Notes under the pieces: model-generated
Seen by the model: the letters and a program-made list of their open reading frames with translations, nothing else
What the model was told of the DNA's origin: nothing
Database searches by the model: none
Made by a program: the position numbers and the translations under genes
Source: Hyphomicrobiales bacterium
GTDB lineage: Bacteria; Pseudomonadota; Alphaproteobacteria; Rhizobiales; Rhizobiaceae
NCBI GenBank assembly: GCA_900468285.1
Contig: UBTF01000003.1
Coordinates: forward strand, 496,001-560,000
Length of the DNA stretch: 64,000 nucleotides
Direction: 5' to 3'
Shown here: positions 16,896 to 26,911 of the stretch, piece by piece
How positions within the stretch are numbered: the first letter of the stretch is position 1
How the letters are laid out: each line of letters starts with the position of its first letter

Positions 16896-18715
16896 CGACA
16901 ATACGTTTGACGGCAGCGCAGGCGATGGTCCGGTATCTCGCCGCGCAGATGAATGAGCATGGCGAGACATTCATCGCAGGTGTCTGGGCAATTTTCGGCC
17001 ATGGCAATGTCGCAGGGATCGGCGAGGCACTTTATGGCATCCGCAATGAGCTGACGACCTATCGAGGCCAGAACGAGCAATCCATGGCTCACGCGGCCAT
17101 TGCTTATTCAAAACAGCTTGGGCGTCGCCGGGCGATGGCGGTAACATCCTCCATCGGTCCGGGTGCAACCAATATGGTGACGGCTGCTGCGCTTGCGCAT
17201 GTCAATCGCCTGCCGGTCCTGTTCATTCCCGGAGATGTGTTCGCCAATCGCGGACCAGACCCGGTGTTGCAACAGATCGAGGATTTCGGTGACGGCACGA
17301 TTTCGGCCAATGATTGCTTCAAGCCGGTCAGCCGATACTTTGATCGCATCATGCGGCCCGAGCAGCTTTTGACGGCCTTGCCGCGCGCCATGCGGACCAT
17401 GACGGACCCTGCCGATTGCGGCCCTGTCACGCTTGCCTTCTGCCAGGACGTGCAGGCGGAAGCCTTTGATTATCCCGTCAGTTTTTTCGAACAGAAAGTC
17501 TGGCGTCAACGTCGCCCCGAGCCGGATCTTGCCGAATTCGAAGCAGCCCTGGCAGCATTGAAATCCGCCTCCCATCCGGTCATCGTTGCCGGTGGCGGCG
17601 TGCATTTTTCCGGCGCGACCGAGGCGCTGAAAAGCTTTGCCGAACGTCATCGCATTCCAGTGGTGGAAACGCAGGCTGGTAAATCTGCTCTTGCCTGGGA
17701 CCATGATCTGAACTTCGGTCCGGTCGGCGTGACCGGTGCCGATAGCGCCAATGCCATTGCCGAGAAGGCCGATCTTGTCTTCGGCGTCGGAACTCGGTTC
17801 CAGGATTTCACGACGGGTTCCTGGGCTCTGTTCAAGAACCCTTCCGCCAGGCTTCTGGCGCTCAACGTTCAGCCCTATGACAGCGCCAAGCACAATGCCA
17901 TCAGCCTGACCGCAGATGCCAGAGTGGGCCTTGAGAAGCTTTCCAAAGCCTTGGGCGACCACAGCTTTGAAGCGCCAGAGGCCGGTCTGAAGCAGGCATG
18001 GTTTGCCAGGGCTGACGCCGTGACGGCGGCGCCCAAGGATGGCAACAGCCTGCCCACCGATATGCAGGTTATCGGCGCTGTGCAGCGTGCATCGCGGGAA
18101 AATACGGTTGTCATGTGTGCTGCGGGCACCATGCCCGGAGAGCTGCACCAGCTGTGGAAGGCCAAGCTGCCGCTATCCTACCACATGGAATACGGTTTCT
18201 CCTGCATGGGCTATGAAATTGCCGGTGGTCTTGGAATCAAGATGGCTGAGCCCGAGCGTGATGTTATCGTCATGGTGGGCGACGGCTCCTACATGATGAT
18301 GAATTCCGAGCTTGCGACGTCTGTCGCAATGGGCGTGAAGATCACCGTCGTCATCACTGATAACAGGGGATATGGCTGCATCAACCGGCTGCAGATGGGC
18401 ACGGGCGGGGCCGAGTTCAACAATCTCTATGCCCACACCACCCATGCCAACCCCATTGCCATTGATTTTGCCGCTCACGCTGCCAGCATGGGGGCGGAGG
18501 CCCACAAGGTATCGTCGATTGCGGAACTGGAAGCGGCACTGGCTGCTGCCCGCGAGGCCACGGCAACAACCGTCATCGTCATCGATACGGACCCGTACCC
18601 GACGCCCGACGCTGGCGGTTACTGGTGGGATGTTGCGGTGCCGGAAGTTTCCGCCCGCAGTGAGGTTAATGATGCACGCGCTGCCTATGAGGCGGCATTG
18701 AAGGAAAGACAGTAA
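16892..18715 (+). CDS. iolD: 3D-(3,5/4)-trihydroxycyclohexane-1,2-dione hydrolase
   Basis: A 607-residue thiamine-diphosphate enzyme that opens the ring of the inositol-derived diketone. The N-terminal Pyr domain has the conserved Glu in HGETFIAG and [12 protein letters not shown]; the C-terminal ThDP motif is [19 protein letters not shown] with the downstream [11 protein letters not shown]. It starts with GTG inside the iolC stop (GTGA overlap), so it is translationally coupled, and it ends 1 bp before iolE. It belongs to the same operon as iolC, iolE and iolB. Confidence 0.94.
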   Translation: MTTIRLTAAQAMVRYLAAQMNEHGETFIAGVWAIFGHGNVAGIGEALYGIRNELTTYRGQNEQSMAHAAIAYSKQLGRRRAMAVTSSIGPGATNMVTAAALAHVNRLPVLFIPGDVFANRGPDPVLQQIEDFGDGTISANDCFKPVSRYFDRIMRPEQLLTALPRAMRTMTDPADCGPVTLAFCQDVQAEAFDYPVSFFEQKVWRQRRPEPDLAEFEAALAALKSASHPVIVAGGGVHFSGATEALKSFAERHRIPVVETQAGKSALAWDHDLNFGPVGVTGADSANAIAEKADLVFGVGTRFQDFTTGSWALFKNPSARLLALNVQPYDSAKHNAISLTADARVGLEKLSKALGDHSFEAPEAGLKQAWFARADAVTAAPKDGNSLPTDMQVIGAVQRASRENTVVMCAAGTMPGELHQLWKAKLPLSYHMEYGFSCMGYEIAGGLGIKMAEPERDVIVMVGDGSYMMMNSELATSVAMGVKITVVITDNRGYGCINRLQMGTGGAEFNNLYAHTTHANPIAIDFAAHAASMGAEAHKVSSIAELEAALAAAREATATTVIVIDTDPYPTPDAGGYWWDVAVPEVSARSEVNDARAAYEAALKERQ

Positions 18716-18716
18716 G

Positions 18717-19616
18717 ATGATCCTCTACGGCACCAACCCTATCGCGTGGAGCAATGATGACGACCGCACGCTCGGCGCGCATATCAGCCTCGACCAATGC
18801 CTGGACGAAACATCGAAAATCGGTTTCGATGGCATTGAAAAGGGCCACAAATTTCCGCAGGAGCCGGATGCGCTGAAGAAGGTACTGGAGCCGCGCGGCT
18901 TGCGCTATGTTTCCGGCTGGCATTCGCTGAACCTTCTCACAAACTCTGTCGACGACGAAAAAGCGGCGATGCAGCCTGCGCTCGATCTGCTGAAAGCAAT
19001 GGGTTCCAAAGTCATCATCGTCTGCGAAACATCCAACGCAATCCATGGCGATGACGCAAAGCCCGTCAACGACCGCCCCGAGCTTGCAGATGCGGACTGG
19101 AAGGCATTTGGCGAAGGCGTCGAAGCGCTGGCAAAGTTTGCCGCCGAACAGGGCGTTGCACTCGTCTATCACCATCACATGGGCACGATCATCGAAAGTG
19201 AAGATGAGATTGACCGGCTGATGGACAATACGGGACCCCACACCAAGCTGCTGCTCGACACCGGCCATTGCCTGTTTGGCGGGGGCAACCCTGAAAGGCT
19301 GGCGAAGAAACACATGGCGCGCGTCGGGCATATCCACGCGAAGAATGTTCGCCCAGCCATCGCACGTCAGGTGCGCGACGAGAAACTCTCCTTCCTTGAA
19401 GGCGTGCGGCGCGGTGTCTTCACCGTTCCCGGCGATACGGAAGGCGGTGTCGACTTCCTGCCGGTGCTGAAGATTGCGGCGGAACACGACTATAGCGGTT
19501 GGCTCGTTATCGAGGCCGAGCAAGACCCCGATGTGCGCAATCCATATCAATATCAAAGCCTTGGCTTCAAATCCCTTCGGGAATTCGCCAGGCAGGCCGG
19601 GCTAGACAAGGCCTGA
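18717..19616 (+). CDS. iolE: Myo-inosose-2 dehydratase
   Basis: A 299-residue TIM-barrel protein of the AP-endonuclease-2/xylose-isomerase-like fold. It dehydrates 2-keto-myo-inositol to the diketone used by IolD. It opens [16 protein letters not shown], typical of IolE. Metal-ligand-like residues occur in [16 protein letters not shown] and HIHAKNVRP. The gene follows iolD by one base and precedes iolB by 16 bp with an AAAGGAGA site. Confidence 0.94.
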   Translation: MILYGTNPIAWSNDDDRTLGAHISLDQCLDETSKIGFDGIEKGHKFPQEPDALKKVLEPRGLRYVSGWHSLNLLTNSVDDEKAAMQPALDLLKAMGSKVIIVCETSNAIHGDDAKPVNDRPELADADWKAFGEGVEALAKFAAEQGVALVYHHHMGTIIESEDEIDRLMDNTGPHTKLLLDTGHCLFGGGNPERLAKKHMARVGHIHAKNVRPAIARQVRDEKLSFLEGVRRGVFTVPGDTEGGVDFLPVLKIAAEHDYSGWLVIEAEQDPDVRNPYQYQSLGFKSLREFARQAGLDKA

Positions 19617-19632
19617 GCAAAGGAGATGACCC

Positions 19633-20442
19633 ATGGCTAATCTGTTGCGCAAACCTGTCGGCACACATGGCAAGGTTCACGACATCACGCCTGAAAGCGC
19701 CGAATGGGGCTATGTTGGTTTTGGCCTTTATCGGCTGAAGCCGGGCGAAACGGCAACTGAGGAAACGGGCGAGACGGAGGTTATTCTGGTTCTCGTGGAA
19801 GGCAAGGCCGAGGTTTCCTCCGGCGGCAAAGATTTCGGCGAACTTGGGGACCGGATGAACGTCTTTGAGCGCAAGCCGCCGCATTGCGTTTACATTCCAG
19901 CAGGCTCCTCCTGGTCGCTCAAGGCGACAAGCGATTGCACCATTGGCGTCTGCACGGCCCCGGCGAAGCCTGGCAAGGAGGCGCAGGTCATCGGTCCGGC
20001 AGGCATTTCGCTGAGTGAACGCGGCAAGGGCGCAAATACCCGTTACATCTTCCCGATTGCGATGGAAGACCGGGATGTGGCTGAGAGCCTTCTCGTTACC
20101 GAGGTGTTTACACCCTCTGGCCACTGGTCGTCCTATCCTCCGCACCGGCATGACGAGGATAATTTCCCGGATATGACCTATCTGGAAGAAACCTATTACC
20201 ACCGGCTCAATCCCGCCCAGGGCTTCGGCTTCCAGCGGGTGTTTACCGAAGATGGCACGCTGGACGAAACCATGGCGGTTTCCGATGGCGACGTTGTGCT
20301 GGTACCGAAGGGGCACCATCCCTGCGGCGCGCCCTATGGCTATGAGATGTATTATCTGAACGTCATGGCTGGCCCCATGCGCAAATGGCGGTTCCAGAAC
20401 CACCCGGATCATGACTGGATCTTCAAGCGCGACAATGGCTGA
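19633..20442 (+). CDS. iolB: 5-deoxy-glucuronate isomerase
   Basis: A 269-residue bicupin protein. It isomerises 5-deoxy-glucuronate to 5-dehydro-2-deoxygluconate, the IolC substrate. The C-terminal cupin shows the metal-binding pattern YPPHRHDEDNFPDMTYLEE and later PKGHHPCGAPYG. It is the last gene of iolCDEB. A GC-rich hairpin follows about 40 bp after the stop. With iolC, iolD and iolE it covers most of the route from inosose to malonate semialdehyde. The first enzyme (inositol dehydrogenase, iolG) and the last (iolA) are not in the window. Confidence 0.94.
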   Translation: MANLLRKPVGTHGKVHDITPESAEWGYVGFGLYRLKPGETATEETGETEVILVLVEGKAEVSSGGKDFGELGDRMNVFERKPPHCVYIPAGSSWSLKATSDCTIGVCTAPAKPGKEAQVIGPAGISLSERGKGANTRYIFPIAMEDRDVAESLLVTEVFTPSGHWSSYPPHRHDEDNFPDMTYLEETYYHRLNPAQGFGFQRVFTEDGTLDETMAVSDGDVVLVPKGHHPCGAPYGYEMYYLNVMAGPMRKWRFQNHPDHDWIFKRDNG

Positions 20443-20482
20443 GCACAAGCCGCGCTCATCCGTCTGAGCTGTTCTTGACGGC

Positions 20483-20508
20483 GCAGGCCCGGTATTTTCC
20501 GGGCTTGC
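20483..20508 (+). terminator. Hairpin after iolB, likely operon end
   Basis: GCAGGCCCGG, loop TATTTT, CCGGGCTTGC: a 10-bp stem with one G-U pair, 40 bp after iolB. It lacks an immediate U run, so it may be a Rho-assisted terminator or a 3' stabiliser. Confidence 0.5.
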
Positions 20509-20608
20509 AACGGACTTCCGGCAGTTTTTGTCATCCATCGTAACCGATGCGAACTGTGGCAGCTTTGCCGCAGCTAGAGGTTTAGTTCCCGAAACCTAAA
20601 AATTCGGG

Positions 20609-20636
20609 TTGGCTTTTAAAGGCGCCTGCCTATTAT
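20609..20636 (+). promoter_or_regulatory. Sigma-70-like promoter upstream of small ORF and ABC exporter
   Basis: TTGGCT at 20609-20614, a 16-bp spacer and TATTAT at 20631-20636. Transcription would start near 20643, giving a short leader to the small ORF at 20669. An inverted repeat (CCCGAA/TTCGGG, 20588-20608) overlaps the upstream edge. Confidence 0.45.
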
Positions 20637-20668
20637 GCCAGCTTCAACCTGAGCGAGGGAGGTTTCAA

Positions 20669-20734
20669 ATGGCATATTTTTCCAACTCCCCGGTGGCCTC
20701 CGCAGCGCCAGCGCCCGCGGGTTCTCTGATCTGA
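20669..20734 (+). CDS. Putative 21-residue small ORF / leader peptide
   Basis: ATG at 20669 follows an excellent site (GAGGGAGG, 6 bases before the ATG) and a promoter-like element about 35 bp upstream. The 21-codon frame begins MAYFSNSPVASAAPAPAGSL and ends with TGA at 20732-20734. The peptide is Ala/Pro/Ser-rich with no membrane character. It ends 103 bp before the ABC exporter gene, which itself lacks a clear ribosome site. It could be a leader peptide or a free small protein. No family is recognised. Confidence 0.4.
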   Translation: MAYFSNSPVASAAPAPAGSLI

Positions 20735-20837
20735 TCGAGAAACCCCGCCGTTAACACCGGTAATCCGGTCATTTCTTTCAAGTTTTCCCCATCGTTTCGC
20801 GCCGTAAGCTCGCGCGGATTCCACACTAGATTCTTTC

Positions 20838-22685
20838 ATGGGACCGGCCGCGCGCCGGATGCTATTCATGTCTTTTGGTTTGAAAATACGCCGGAGCAAG
20901 GCGTTTAGCACTGTTTTTCGTTTCTGTTGGTCGCATTGGCGCCAGCAGCCGGGCCGTGCCGGCTTCATGCTGTGCGCGGTGCTCATGTCCACACTCGCCG
21001 ATGTGTTGACGCCCATGTTTGCCGGGCGGCTGGTGGATGCGGTCGTGTCCGGTTCCGGCAGCGATCCCGCTGCATGGAGCAACGCAATCAACGCTTTCTA
21101 TTGGCTGATCGGGCTGGCGCTTCTGGCTGTCATTTTGCGGCACGTCACGTTCATGACCATTATCAGCTTCACGTTGCAGTCCATGGCGGATATTGCAGCG
21201 AATTCCTTCCACCGCATCCAGCGTTTCTCTTCGGACTGGCACGCCAACAGTTTTGCCGGTTCGACAGTGCGCAAGGTCACGCGCGGCATGTGGGCGCTGG
21301 ATTTGCTGAACGACACTGTTTTCGTGGCCCTGTTTCCATCCGTCGTCATGCTCATCGGCTCCACGGTGCTGATGACGTGGTACTGGCCGATGATGGGCCT
21401 GCTCGTGGGGCTTGGCTCGCTGCTGTTTGTCTGCATCACGGCCAGCATGTCGTTGGGCTTTGTCGCGCCCATGGCAAGTCTTGCCAATGCCTGGGACACA
21501 CGCCTTGGCGGGTCTCTGGCCGATGCGGTGACGTGCAATGCTGTCGTCAAGGCATTTGGTGCAGAGGACCGTGAGGACAAGCGATTGGCGCGTGTCATGG
21601 GCAAATGGGAAGACCGGACCCGGCGCACCTGGACGCGCGGCACGATCAACGGCACGCTTCAGGCAGGTCTTCTCGGCTTCATGCGGGCGGGTGTGGTTGG
21701 CCTTGCGCTGTTGCTCTGGGCCGCTGGCAAAGCCAATGCTGGTGATATCACCTTTGTTTTGACATCGTTCTTCATCCTGCAGGGCTATCTGCGTGAAATC
21801 GGTATGCATATCCGCAACCTGCAGCGTTCTGTGAACGACATGGAGGAACTTGTCGAAATCCATGCGCAACCGCTCGGCATCGACGATGTGGCAAAGGCAA
21901 AAGCACTGGTCATCAATGAAGGACGGATCGAGTTCGATGGGGTGAGCTTCCATTATGGAAGGCATCTGGCACCGCTCTACAAGGACTTTTCGGTGACGAT
22001 CAAGCCGGGCGAACGCGTCGGTCTGGTCGGGCATTCAGGCTCAGGCAAAACGACGTTCATCAAGCTTATCCAACGGCTGCATGACGTGAGCCAGGGTGCG
22101 ATACGCATTGACGGGCAGGATATTTCGCAGGTGTCGCAGATGTCGTTGCGCCAGCAGATTGCCATCGTCCAGCAGGAGCCGATCCTGTTTCACCGGACGC
22201 TGGCGGAAAACATTGCCTATGCAAGGCCAAGCGCCACGCAGAAGGAAATCGAAAATGCTGCAAGGCTTGCAAGTGCCCATGGCTTCATCTCGGCTCTGCC
22301 CAAGGGGTACGGCACACTGGTGGGCGAACGCGGCGTCAAGCTTTCCGGTGGGGAGCGGCAGCGGATTGCGATTGCGCGGGCGTTTCTGGCCGATGCACCG
22401 ATACTCATTCTGGATGAGGCAACGTCCAGTCTGGATTCGGAATCGGAAATGCTGATCCAGACCGCGATGGAGCGTTTGATGCTGGGGCGCACGACCCTTG
22501 TGGTGGCACACCGGCTTTCAACCGTGCGATCGCTGGACCGGTTGCTCGTCTTCGATCACGGGAAAATTGCGGAAGAGGGTACCCATGTCAGCCTCATCCA
22601 GAAAAAAGGCGGTATCTATCGCGGTCTGTTCGAGCGGCAGGCGCTGGAGTTGACGAAGGGTCTGGTGATGGATGTTGCCGAATGA
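20838..22685 (+). CDS. ABC exporter, fused permease-ATPase
   Basis: A 615-residue half-transporter. Its N-terminal membrane domain has several hydrophobic helices (GFMLCAVLMSTLADVLTPMF; FYWLIGLALLAVILRHVTF). The C-terminal ATPase has Walker A (GHSGSGKTTFIK), signature ([15 protein letters not shown]), Walker B (ILILDEATSSLDSE) and switch His (VVAHRLSTV). It would work as a homodimer exporting a lipid, drug or peptide; the substrate cannot be told. Alternative starts are at 20859 and 20868, and none has a strong ribosome site. It is convergent with the monooxygenase gene, with a hairpin between them. Confidence 0.88.
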   Translation: MGPAARRMLFMSFGLKIRRSKAFSTVFRFCWSHWRQQPGRAGFMLCAVLMSTLADVLTPMFAGRLVDAVVSGSGSDPAAWSNAINAFYWLIGLALLAVILRHVTFMTIISFTLQSMADIAANSFHRIQRFSSDWHANSFAGSTVRKVTRGMWALDLLNDTVFVALFPSVVMLIGSTVLMTWYWPMMGLLVGLGSLLFVCITASMSLGFVAPMASLANAWDTRLGGSLADAVTCNAVVKAFGAEDREDKRLARVMGKWEDRTRRTWTRGTINGTLQAGLLGFMRAGVVGLALLLWAAGKANAGDITFVLTSFFILQGYLREIGMHIRNLQRSVNDMEELVEIHAQPLGIDDVAKAKALVINEGRIEFDGVSFHYGRHLAPLYKDFSVTIKPGERVGLVGHSGSGKTTFIKLIQRLHDVSQGAIRIDGQDISQVSQMSLRQQIAIVQQEPILFHRTLAENIAYARPSATQKEIENAARLASAHGFISALPKGYGTLVGERGVKLSGGERQRIAIARAFLADAPILILDEATSSLDSESEMLIQTAMERLMLGRTTLVVAHRLSTVRSLDRLLVFDHGKIAEEGTHVSLIQKKGGIYRGLFERQALELTKGLVMDVAE

Positions 22686-22692
22686 TGGAAAA

Positions 22693-22722
22693 GCTGCACG
22701 GCACCGATCAATGCCGTGCAGC
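22693..22722 (-). terminator. Hairpin terminator between convergent genes
   Basis: GCTGCACGGCA, 8-base loop, TGCCGTGCAGC: an 11-bp perfect stem 7 bp after the exporter stop and 6 bp after the monooxygenase stop. On the minus strand it is followed by TTTTCC, so it is best oriented to end the monooxygenase transcript. Confidence 0.7.
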
Positions 22723-22728
22723 CTGCAA

Positions 22729-23751
22729 TCAACGCCAGCCAAGTTCCGGCGCGACGTATTTGAGAATGGAGTCGAGGACGTGGACGTTGTATTCGACACC
22801 CAGCTGGTTCGGGATCGTCAGAAGCAGCGTATCGGCTTCGGCAATCGCCTCATCCTGCGCAAGCTCCTTGACCAGAGTTTCTGGATCGGCCGCATAGGAA
22901 CGTCCGAAGATGGCGCGCGTGCTGGCGTCGAGATATCCGATGCTGTCGCTTTCCTTGCTGCCGCGACCGAAATAGGCGCGGTCACGGTCATCCACCAGCG
23001 CAAAGATGCTGCGGCTGACGGATACGCGCGGCTCGCGGCTGTGGCCCGCTTCCTTCCAGGCCTGGCGATAGGCACGGATCTGCGCCGCTTGCTGAACATG
23101 GAAAGGCTCGCCGGTCTCGTCGTTCTTCAGCGTCGAGCTTTGCAGGTTCATGCCAAGCTTTGCGGCCCATATTGCTGTCGCGTTCGAGCCGGCACCCCAC
23201 CAGATACGGTCGCGAAGACCTTCGGAATGCGGTTCCAGCCTTAGCATTCCCGGCGGGTTCGGGAACATAGGCTGCGGGTTGGGCTCAGCAAAACCTTCGC
23301 CCTTCAGCACCTCCAGAAACACCTCGGCGCTCTGCCGACCCATTTCAGCATCATCGGAACCTTCTTTCGGCTGGTAACCGAAATAGCGCCAGCCATCGAT
23401 GACCTGTTCGGGAGAGCCTCGGCTGATGCCCAGTTGCAGACGTCCATCCGAAATAAGGTCGGCCGCACCCGCATCTTCCGCCATGTAGAGCGGGTTCTCA
23501 TAACGCATGTCGATGACGCCGGTGCCAATCTCGATCGTCTTCGTTCGTGCAGCCACGGCTGCCAGCAGCGGAAATGGAGAGGCCAGCTGGCGGGCAAAGT
23601 GATGGACGCGGAAATAGGCTCCGTCGACGCCGATCTCTTCGGCTGCAACGGAAAGCTCGATGGATTGCTTCAGCACATCCTTTGCCGTGCGGGCCTGCGA
23701 GTGCGGGCCTGGGCTCCAGTGACCGAAGGACAAAAAGCCAATCTTCTTCAT
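22729..23751 (-). CDS. LLM-class flavin-dependent monooxygenase (luciferase-like)
   Basis: A 340-residue TIM-barrel protein of the bacterial luciferase-like family. It starts MKKIGFLSFGHWSPGP and shows family patterns: GAYFRVHHFARQLASPF near strand 2, TKTIEIGTGVIDMRYENPL, and LISDGRLQLGISRGSPEQ. These proteins use reduced FMN or F420 to oxidise small organic molecules; the substrate here is unknown. No flavin reductase gene is adjacent. The gene is transcribed alone, and choV ends 48 bp upstream on the same strand, so read-through is possible. Confidence 0.85.
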   Translation of the reverse strand: MKKIGFLSFGHWSPGPHSQARTAKDVLKQSIELSVAAEEIGVDGAYFRVHHFARQLASPFPLLAAVAARTKTIEIGTGVIDMRYENPLYMAEDAGAADLISDGRLQLGISRGSPEQVIDGWRYFGYQPKEGSDDAEMGRQSAEVFLEVLKGEGFAEPNPQPMFPNPPGMLRLEPHSEGLRDRIWWGAGSNATAIWAAKLGMNLQSSTLKNDETGEPFHVQQAAQIRAYRQAWKEAGHSREPRVSVSRSIFALVDDRDRAYFGRGSKESDSIGYLDASTRAIFGRSYAADPETLVKELAQDEAIAEADTLLLTIPNQLGVEYNVHVLDSILKYVAPELGWR

Positions 23752-23799
23752 GTGTTTTCACCTGTAACGCATATGTTTCGTTGCCGAACATATAGTGCG

Positions 23800-24930
23800 C
23801 TACGCGGTGAATGTATCGGCAGGATTGTGAACAGTCTGTTCAGGCCTTGACGCCGCAGTGCCATCCGTCCGGCTTTTGGTCCCCATATCCGTAACGCCAG
23901 CGTTGACGATCGCGCTGGCAAGCTGGCGGAAACTGACCGTTCCCACAACTTCGCCAGAGGCTGCAGTAACCGCCGCATCGTCCTCTCCGCTGATCGACAA
24001 TGTGCGCATGGCTTCTTCGACGCTGGTTTCCGCTGGAATGGACTGACCATGATGGCCGCCGCCCACCCTGGTGGGCGACATGATGGCTTCGACGGTGATG
24101 ACGCGTCCGCGGTTCACTTCCTTGACGAAGGTCGCGATGTAATCATCTGCCGGGCGAAGTACGATGTCCTGGCTGGTGCCTTGCTGAATGACCTCGCCAT
24201 CCCGCAGGATTGCAATCTGGTCTCCAAGCCTCAGGGCCTCGTCGAGATCGTGGGTGATGAAAACGATGGTCTTCTTGATCTCCTTCTGGATGTCGAGGAG
24301 CACCGTTTGCATGTCGGTGCGGATGAGAGGGTCAAGCGCGGAATAGGCTTCATCCATCAACAGCACCGGTGCGTCGTTGGAAAGTGCGCGCGCAAGCCCG
24401 ACGCGTTGCTGCATCCCGCCGGACAACTGGTTGGGAAAACGGGTTTCATAGCCCTTCAATCCGACACGCTCCAGCCAGCCCATCGCCACTTCCACGCTTC
24501 GGGCCCGGGATATGCCCTGCACCTCCAGGCCGTAGACCGTGTTATCCAGCACGTTGCGGTGTGGCAGGAGGGCAAACTTCTGGAAGACCATGGCTGTCTG
24601 GTGGCGGCGGAAATTGCGGAGCTCCTGCACGTTCATTTTTACAACGTCCACGCCGTCCACCAGCACCTCGCCCGCCGTGGGGTCAATCAGCCGGTTGATG
24701 TGTCTGATCAGCGTGGATTTTCCGGAGCCCGAAAGCCCCATGATGACCTGGATGCAGCCCGAGGGAATATCGATATTGATATTCCGCAGGCCGAGGACGT
24801 GACCATGTTTTTCATTCAGCTCTGTCTTGCTCATGCCGTTCCTCACGGCATCGACAAAGGTGTGAGCATTGCTGCCGAAAATCTTGTAGAGATTTCGGAT
24901 TTTAATGCCGCCGAACGCGCCTTCAGCCAT
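23800..24930 (-). CDS. choV: Choline/glycine betaine ABC importer ATPase
   Basis: A 376-residue ProV/OpuAA-type ATPase: Walker A ([13 protein letters not shown]), signature (LSGGMQQRVGLARAL), Walker B (VLLMDEAYSALDP) and switch His (VFITHDLDEALRLG). The extra C-terminal region (about 275-350: VEAIMSPTRVGGG, then VVGTVSFRQLASAIV) resembles a CBS-like regulatory domain as in osmotically controlled betaine importers. It overlaps choW by 8 bp. In Sinorhizobium meliloti the orthologous choXWV takes up choline for use as carbon source or osmoprotectant precursor. Confidence 0.9.
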   Translation of the reverse strand: MAEGAFGGIKIRNLYKIFGSNAHTFVDAVRNGMSKTELNEKHGHVLGLRNINIDIPSGCIQVIMGLSGSGKSTLIRHINRLIDPTAGEVLVDGVDVVKMNVQELRNFRRHQTAMVFQKFALLPHRNVLDNTVYGLEVQGISRARSVEVAMGWLERVGLKGYETRFPNQLSGGMQQRVGLARALSNDAPVLLMDEAYSALDPLIRTDMQTVLLDIQKEIKKTIVFITHDLDEALRLGDQIAILRDGEVIQQGTSQDIVLRPADDYIATFVKEVNRGRVITVEAIMSPTRVGGGHHGQSIPAETSVEEAMRTLSISGEDDAAVTAASGEVVGTVSFRQLASAIVNAGVTDMGTKSRTDGTAASRPEQTVHNPADTFTA

Positions 24931-25810
24931 GGGTCATCTCCTGATGTTTCTGGAGCCTCTTGCCATAAGCCTGGCTGATGCGATCGAAGATGATGGCGAT
25001 GCCGACAATGGCAAGGCCGTTGAAGATGCCGAGCGTGAAATACTGGTTGGCAATTGCCTTGAGGACAGGCTGACCAAGGCCCTGCACCCCGATCATCGAG
25101 GCGATGACGACCATGGCCAGCGCCATCATGATGGTCTGGTTGATGCCGGCCATGATGGTGGGAAGGGCGAGCGGCAGCTGAACCTTGAAGAGCTTCTGCC
25201 AGCCGGAAGAGCCGAAGGCATCGGCGGCTTCCAGCACATCGCGGTCTACCAGGCGGATGCCGAGATTGGTGAGCCGTATCATGGGGGGAATGGCGTAGAT
25301 CACCACGGCGATCAGGCCCGGAACCCTGCCAATACCCAGAAGCATGACCACCGGGATGAGGTAGACGAAGCTTGGCATCGTCTGCATCACATCAAGAATG
25401 GGATTGACGACCCGCTGGAAGCGATTGGAATGGGACATGGCAATGCCAATGGGCAGGCCGATGACGATGGAGAGAACCGTGCAGACAAAGATCATCGAGA
25501 TCGTCCGCATCGTATCCGTCCACATGTCGAAATAGCCGATGGCCAGCAGCGTAAACATGCAGCCTGCGACGATCTTGGCGCTGCGGCTGGCAAACCAGGC
25601 AATGACCATGATGATCAGAATGATGATCGGCCATGGCGTCTGTGTCATGAAACGTTCTGCGGCAATGAGAAACTGCTGCAGGGGTGAGAAGAAACCTTCA
25701 ATCGTGCCGCCCCAGGCACGGGTAAATTCACGAAAGCCATCATCGATCATCTTTTTCAGATTGCGAAGGCCATCGTCGTTCATGTGCGGAAACGCGTAAA
25801 ACCAGTCCAT
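24923..25810 (-). CDS. choW: Choline/glycine betaine ABC importer permease
   Basis: A 295-residue inner-membrane permease of the ProW type. It has about six hydrophobic helices, starting with WPIIILIIMVIAWFASRSAK, and an EAA-type loop for ATPase contact near AADAFGSSGWQKLFKVQLPL. It is the middle gene of the unit choX-choW-choV read leftwards, 99 bp after choX and overlapping choV by 8 bp. Confidence 0.9.
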   Translation of the reverse strand: MDWFYAFPHMNDDGLRNLKKMIDDGFREFTRAWGGTIEGFFSPLQQFLIAAERFMTQTPWPIIILIIMVIAWFASRSAKIVAGCMFTLLAIGYFDMWTDTMRTISMIFVCTVLSIVIGLPIGIAMSHSNRFQRVVNPILDVMQTMPSFVYLIPVVMLLGIGRVPGLIAVVIYAIPPMIRLTNLGIRLVDRDVLEAADAFGSSGWQKLFKVQLPLALPTIMAGINQTIMMALAMVVIASMIGVQGLGQPVLKAIANQYFTLGIFNGLAIVGIAIIFDRISQAYGKRLQKHQEMTHG

Positions 25811-25909
25811 GAAATTCCCCAGAGTTCGCGACGACGGGCGACTGGCAATGGCCAGCCGCCTGTTCTCTTGCGTGGTTGCAGGCGCAAGCGCCGGCAGCAG
25901 GGATGCGCG

Positions 25910-26911
25910 TCAGAGCGAAGCCTTGATTTTCTCGGCAGCCTCGGCAGAGACCCATTTGGTCCAGATATCGGGGTTTTCTTTCAGGAAGTGCTTGGCGCTG
26001 TCTTCACCCGTCGCCTGATTATCCGTCATCCATGCCATCAGCTTGTTGACGGTGTTGTTGCTCCAGGACCGCTTGTTGAGATAGTCCATCACGGCAGGTC
26101 CGGCCTTTTCCGAGAAAGGCTTTGCAACGAGCGTCACGACCTTGTCGACAGGCCATGCATTCGGCTTGGGATCCGGACAATCCGCAACGGTATTGCAGCG
26201 TTTCCATTCGGCGGGATCGGCGGCGACACCCGGCTCCAGCTTGACCATTTCATATTTGCCGAGAAGTGCCGTTGGCGACCAGTAGTACCCGACCCATGGC
26301 TGCTTGCGTTCATATGCCTTGGCAATGGAGCCGTCGAGACCGGCAGACGAACCGCTGTCGATGAGGTTGAAGCCCGCCTTTTCAGCGCCGAATGCCTTGT
26401 AGAGCTGCGCCGTGACAACGGTGCCGCCCCAACCCTGCGGGCCGTTCACGATGGCGCCCTTGTCAGGGTTTTCTGCATCGGGAAACAGCTTGGGGTTTTT
26501 CATCAAGTCGCCGATCGTCTTGATCTCCGGGTGGGCTTCGGCCACGTATTTGGGTATCCACCAGCCCTGAATACCGCCATCCGGCAAGGCCGTTGCGGCA
26601 ACGACAAGTTTGCCTTCGTCGACGCCGCGCTTGACGACTTCTGGCAATGTATCGGCCCATGCCTCAGGTGCGATATCCGGTTGCCCTTTTTCCACCATGG
26701 AGGTGATGGTGGGGACGGTATCGCCGACGGTGATATCGGCGCTGCAGCCATAGCCTTCGTTGAGAATGATCTTGTCGATATTGGAGAGCACTTCCGCGCT
26801 CTGCCAGTTCATGCTGGCGATTGTCGGACTACCGCAATCTGCGGCGCTGGATGCGGAGGCGCCAGCCAACAGGCCGAACACCAGACAGGTTGATGCAAGC
26901 AGTTTATTCAT
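25910..26911 (-). CDS. choX: Choline/glycine betaine periplasmic binding protein
   Basis: A 333-residue OpuAC-type binding protein with a Sec signal peptide (MNKLLASTCLVFGLLAGASA, cleavage near SSA-AD). Aromatic residues likely to form the quaternary-ammonium box are seen in MNWQSAEVLSNI, DIAPEAWADTLPE and GWWIPKYVAEAHPE. It heads the cho unit. No choline oxidation genes (betAB/betC) or regulator lie next to it. Confidence 0.9.
   Translation of the reverse strand: MNKLLASTCLVFGLLAGASASSAADCGSPTIASMNWQSAEVLSNIDKIILNEGYGCSADITVGDTVPTITSMVEKGQPDIAPEAWADTLPEVVKRGVDEGKLVVAATALPDGGIQGWWIPKYVAEAHPEIKTIGDLMKNPKLFPDAENPDKGAIVNGPQGWGGTVVTAQLYKAFGAEKAGFNLIDSGSSAGLDGSIAKAYERKQPWVGYYWSPTALLGKYEMVKLEPGVAADPAEWKRCNTVADCPDPKPNAWPVDKVVTLVAKPFSEKAGPAVMDYLNKRSWSNNTVNKLMAWMTDNQATGEDSAKHFLKENPDIWTKWVSAEAAEKIKASL

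Noticed and set aside
20862..22034. 390-codon minus-strand frame
   Set aside because: Antisense to the ABC exporter; His/Gln/Arg-rich composition typical of a shadow frame.
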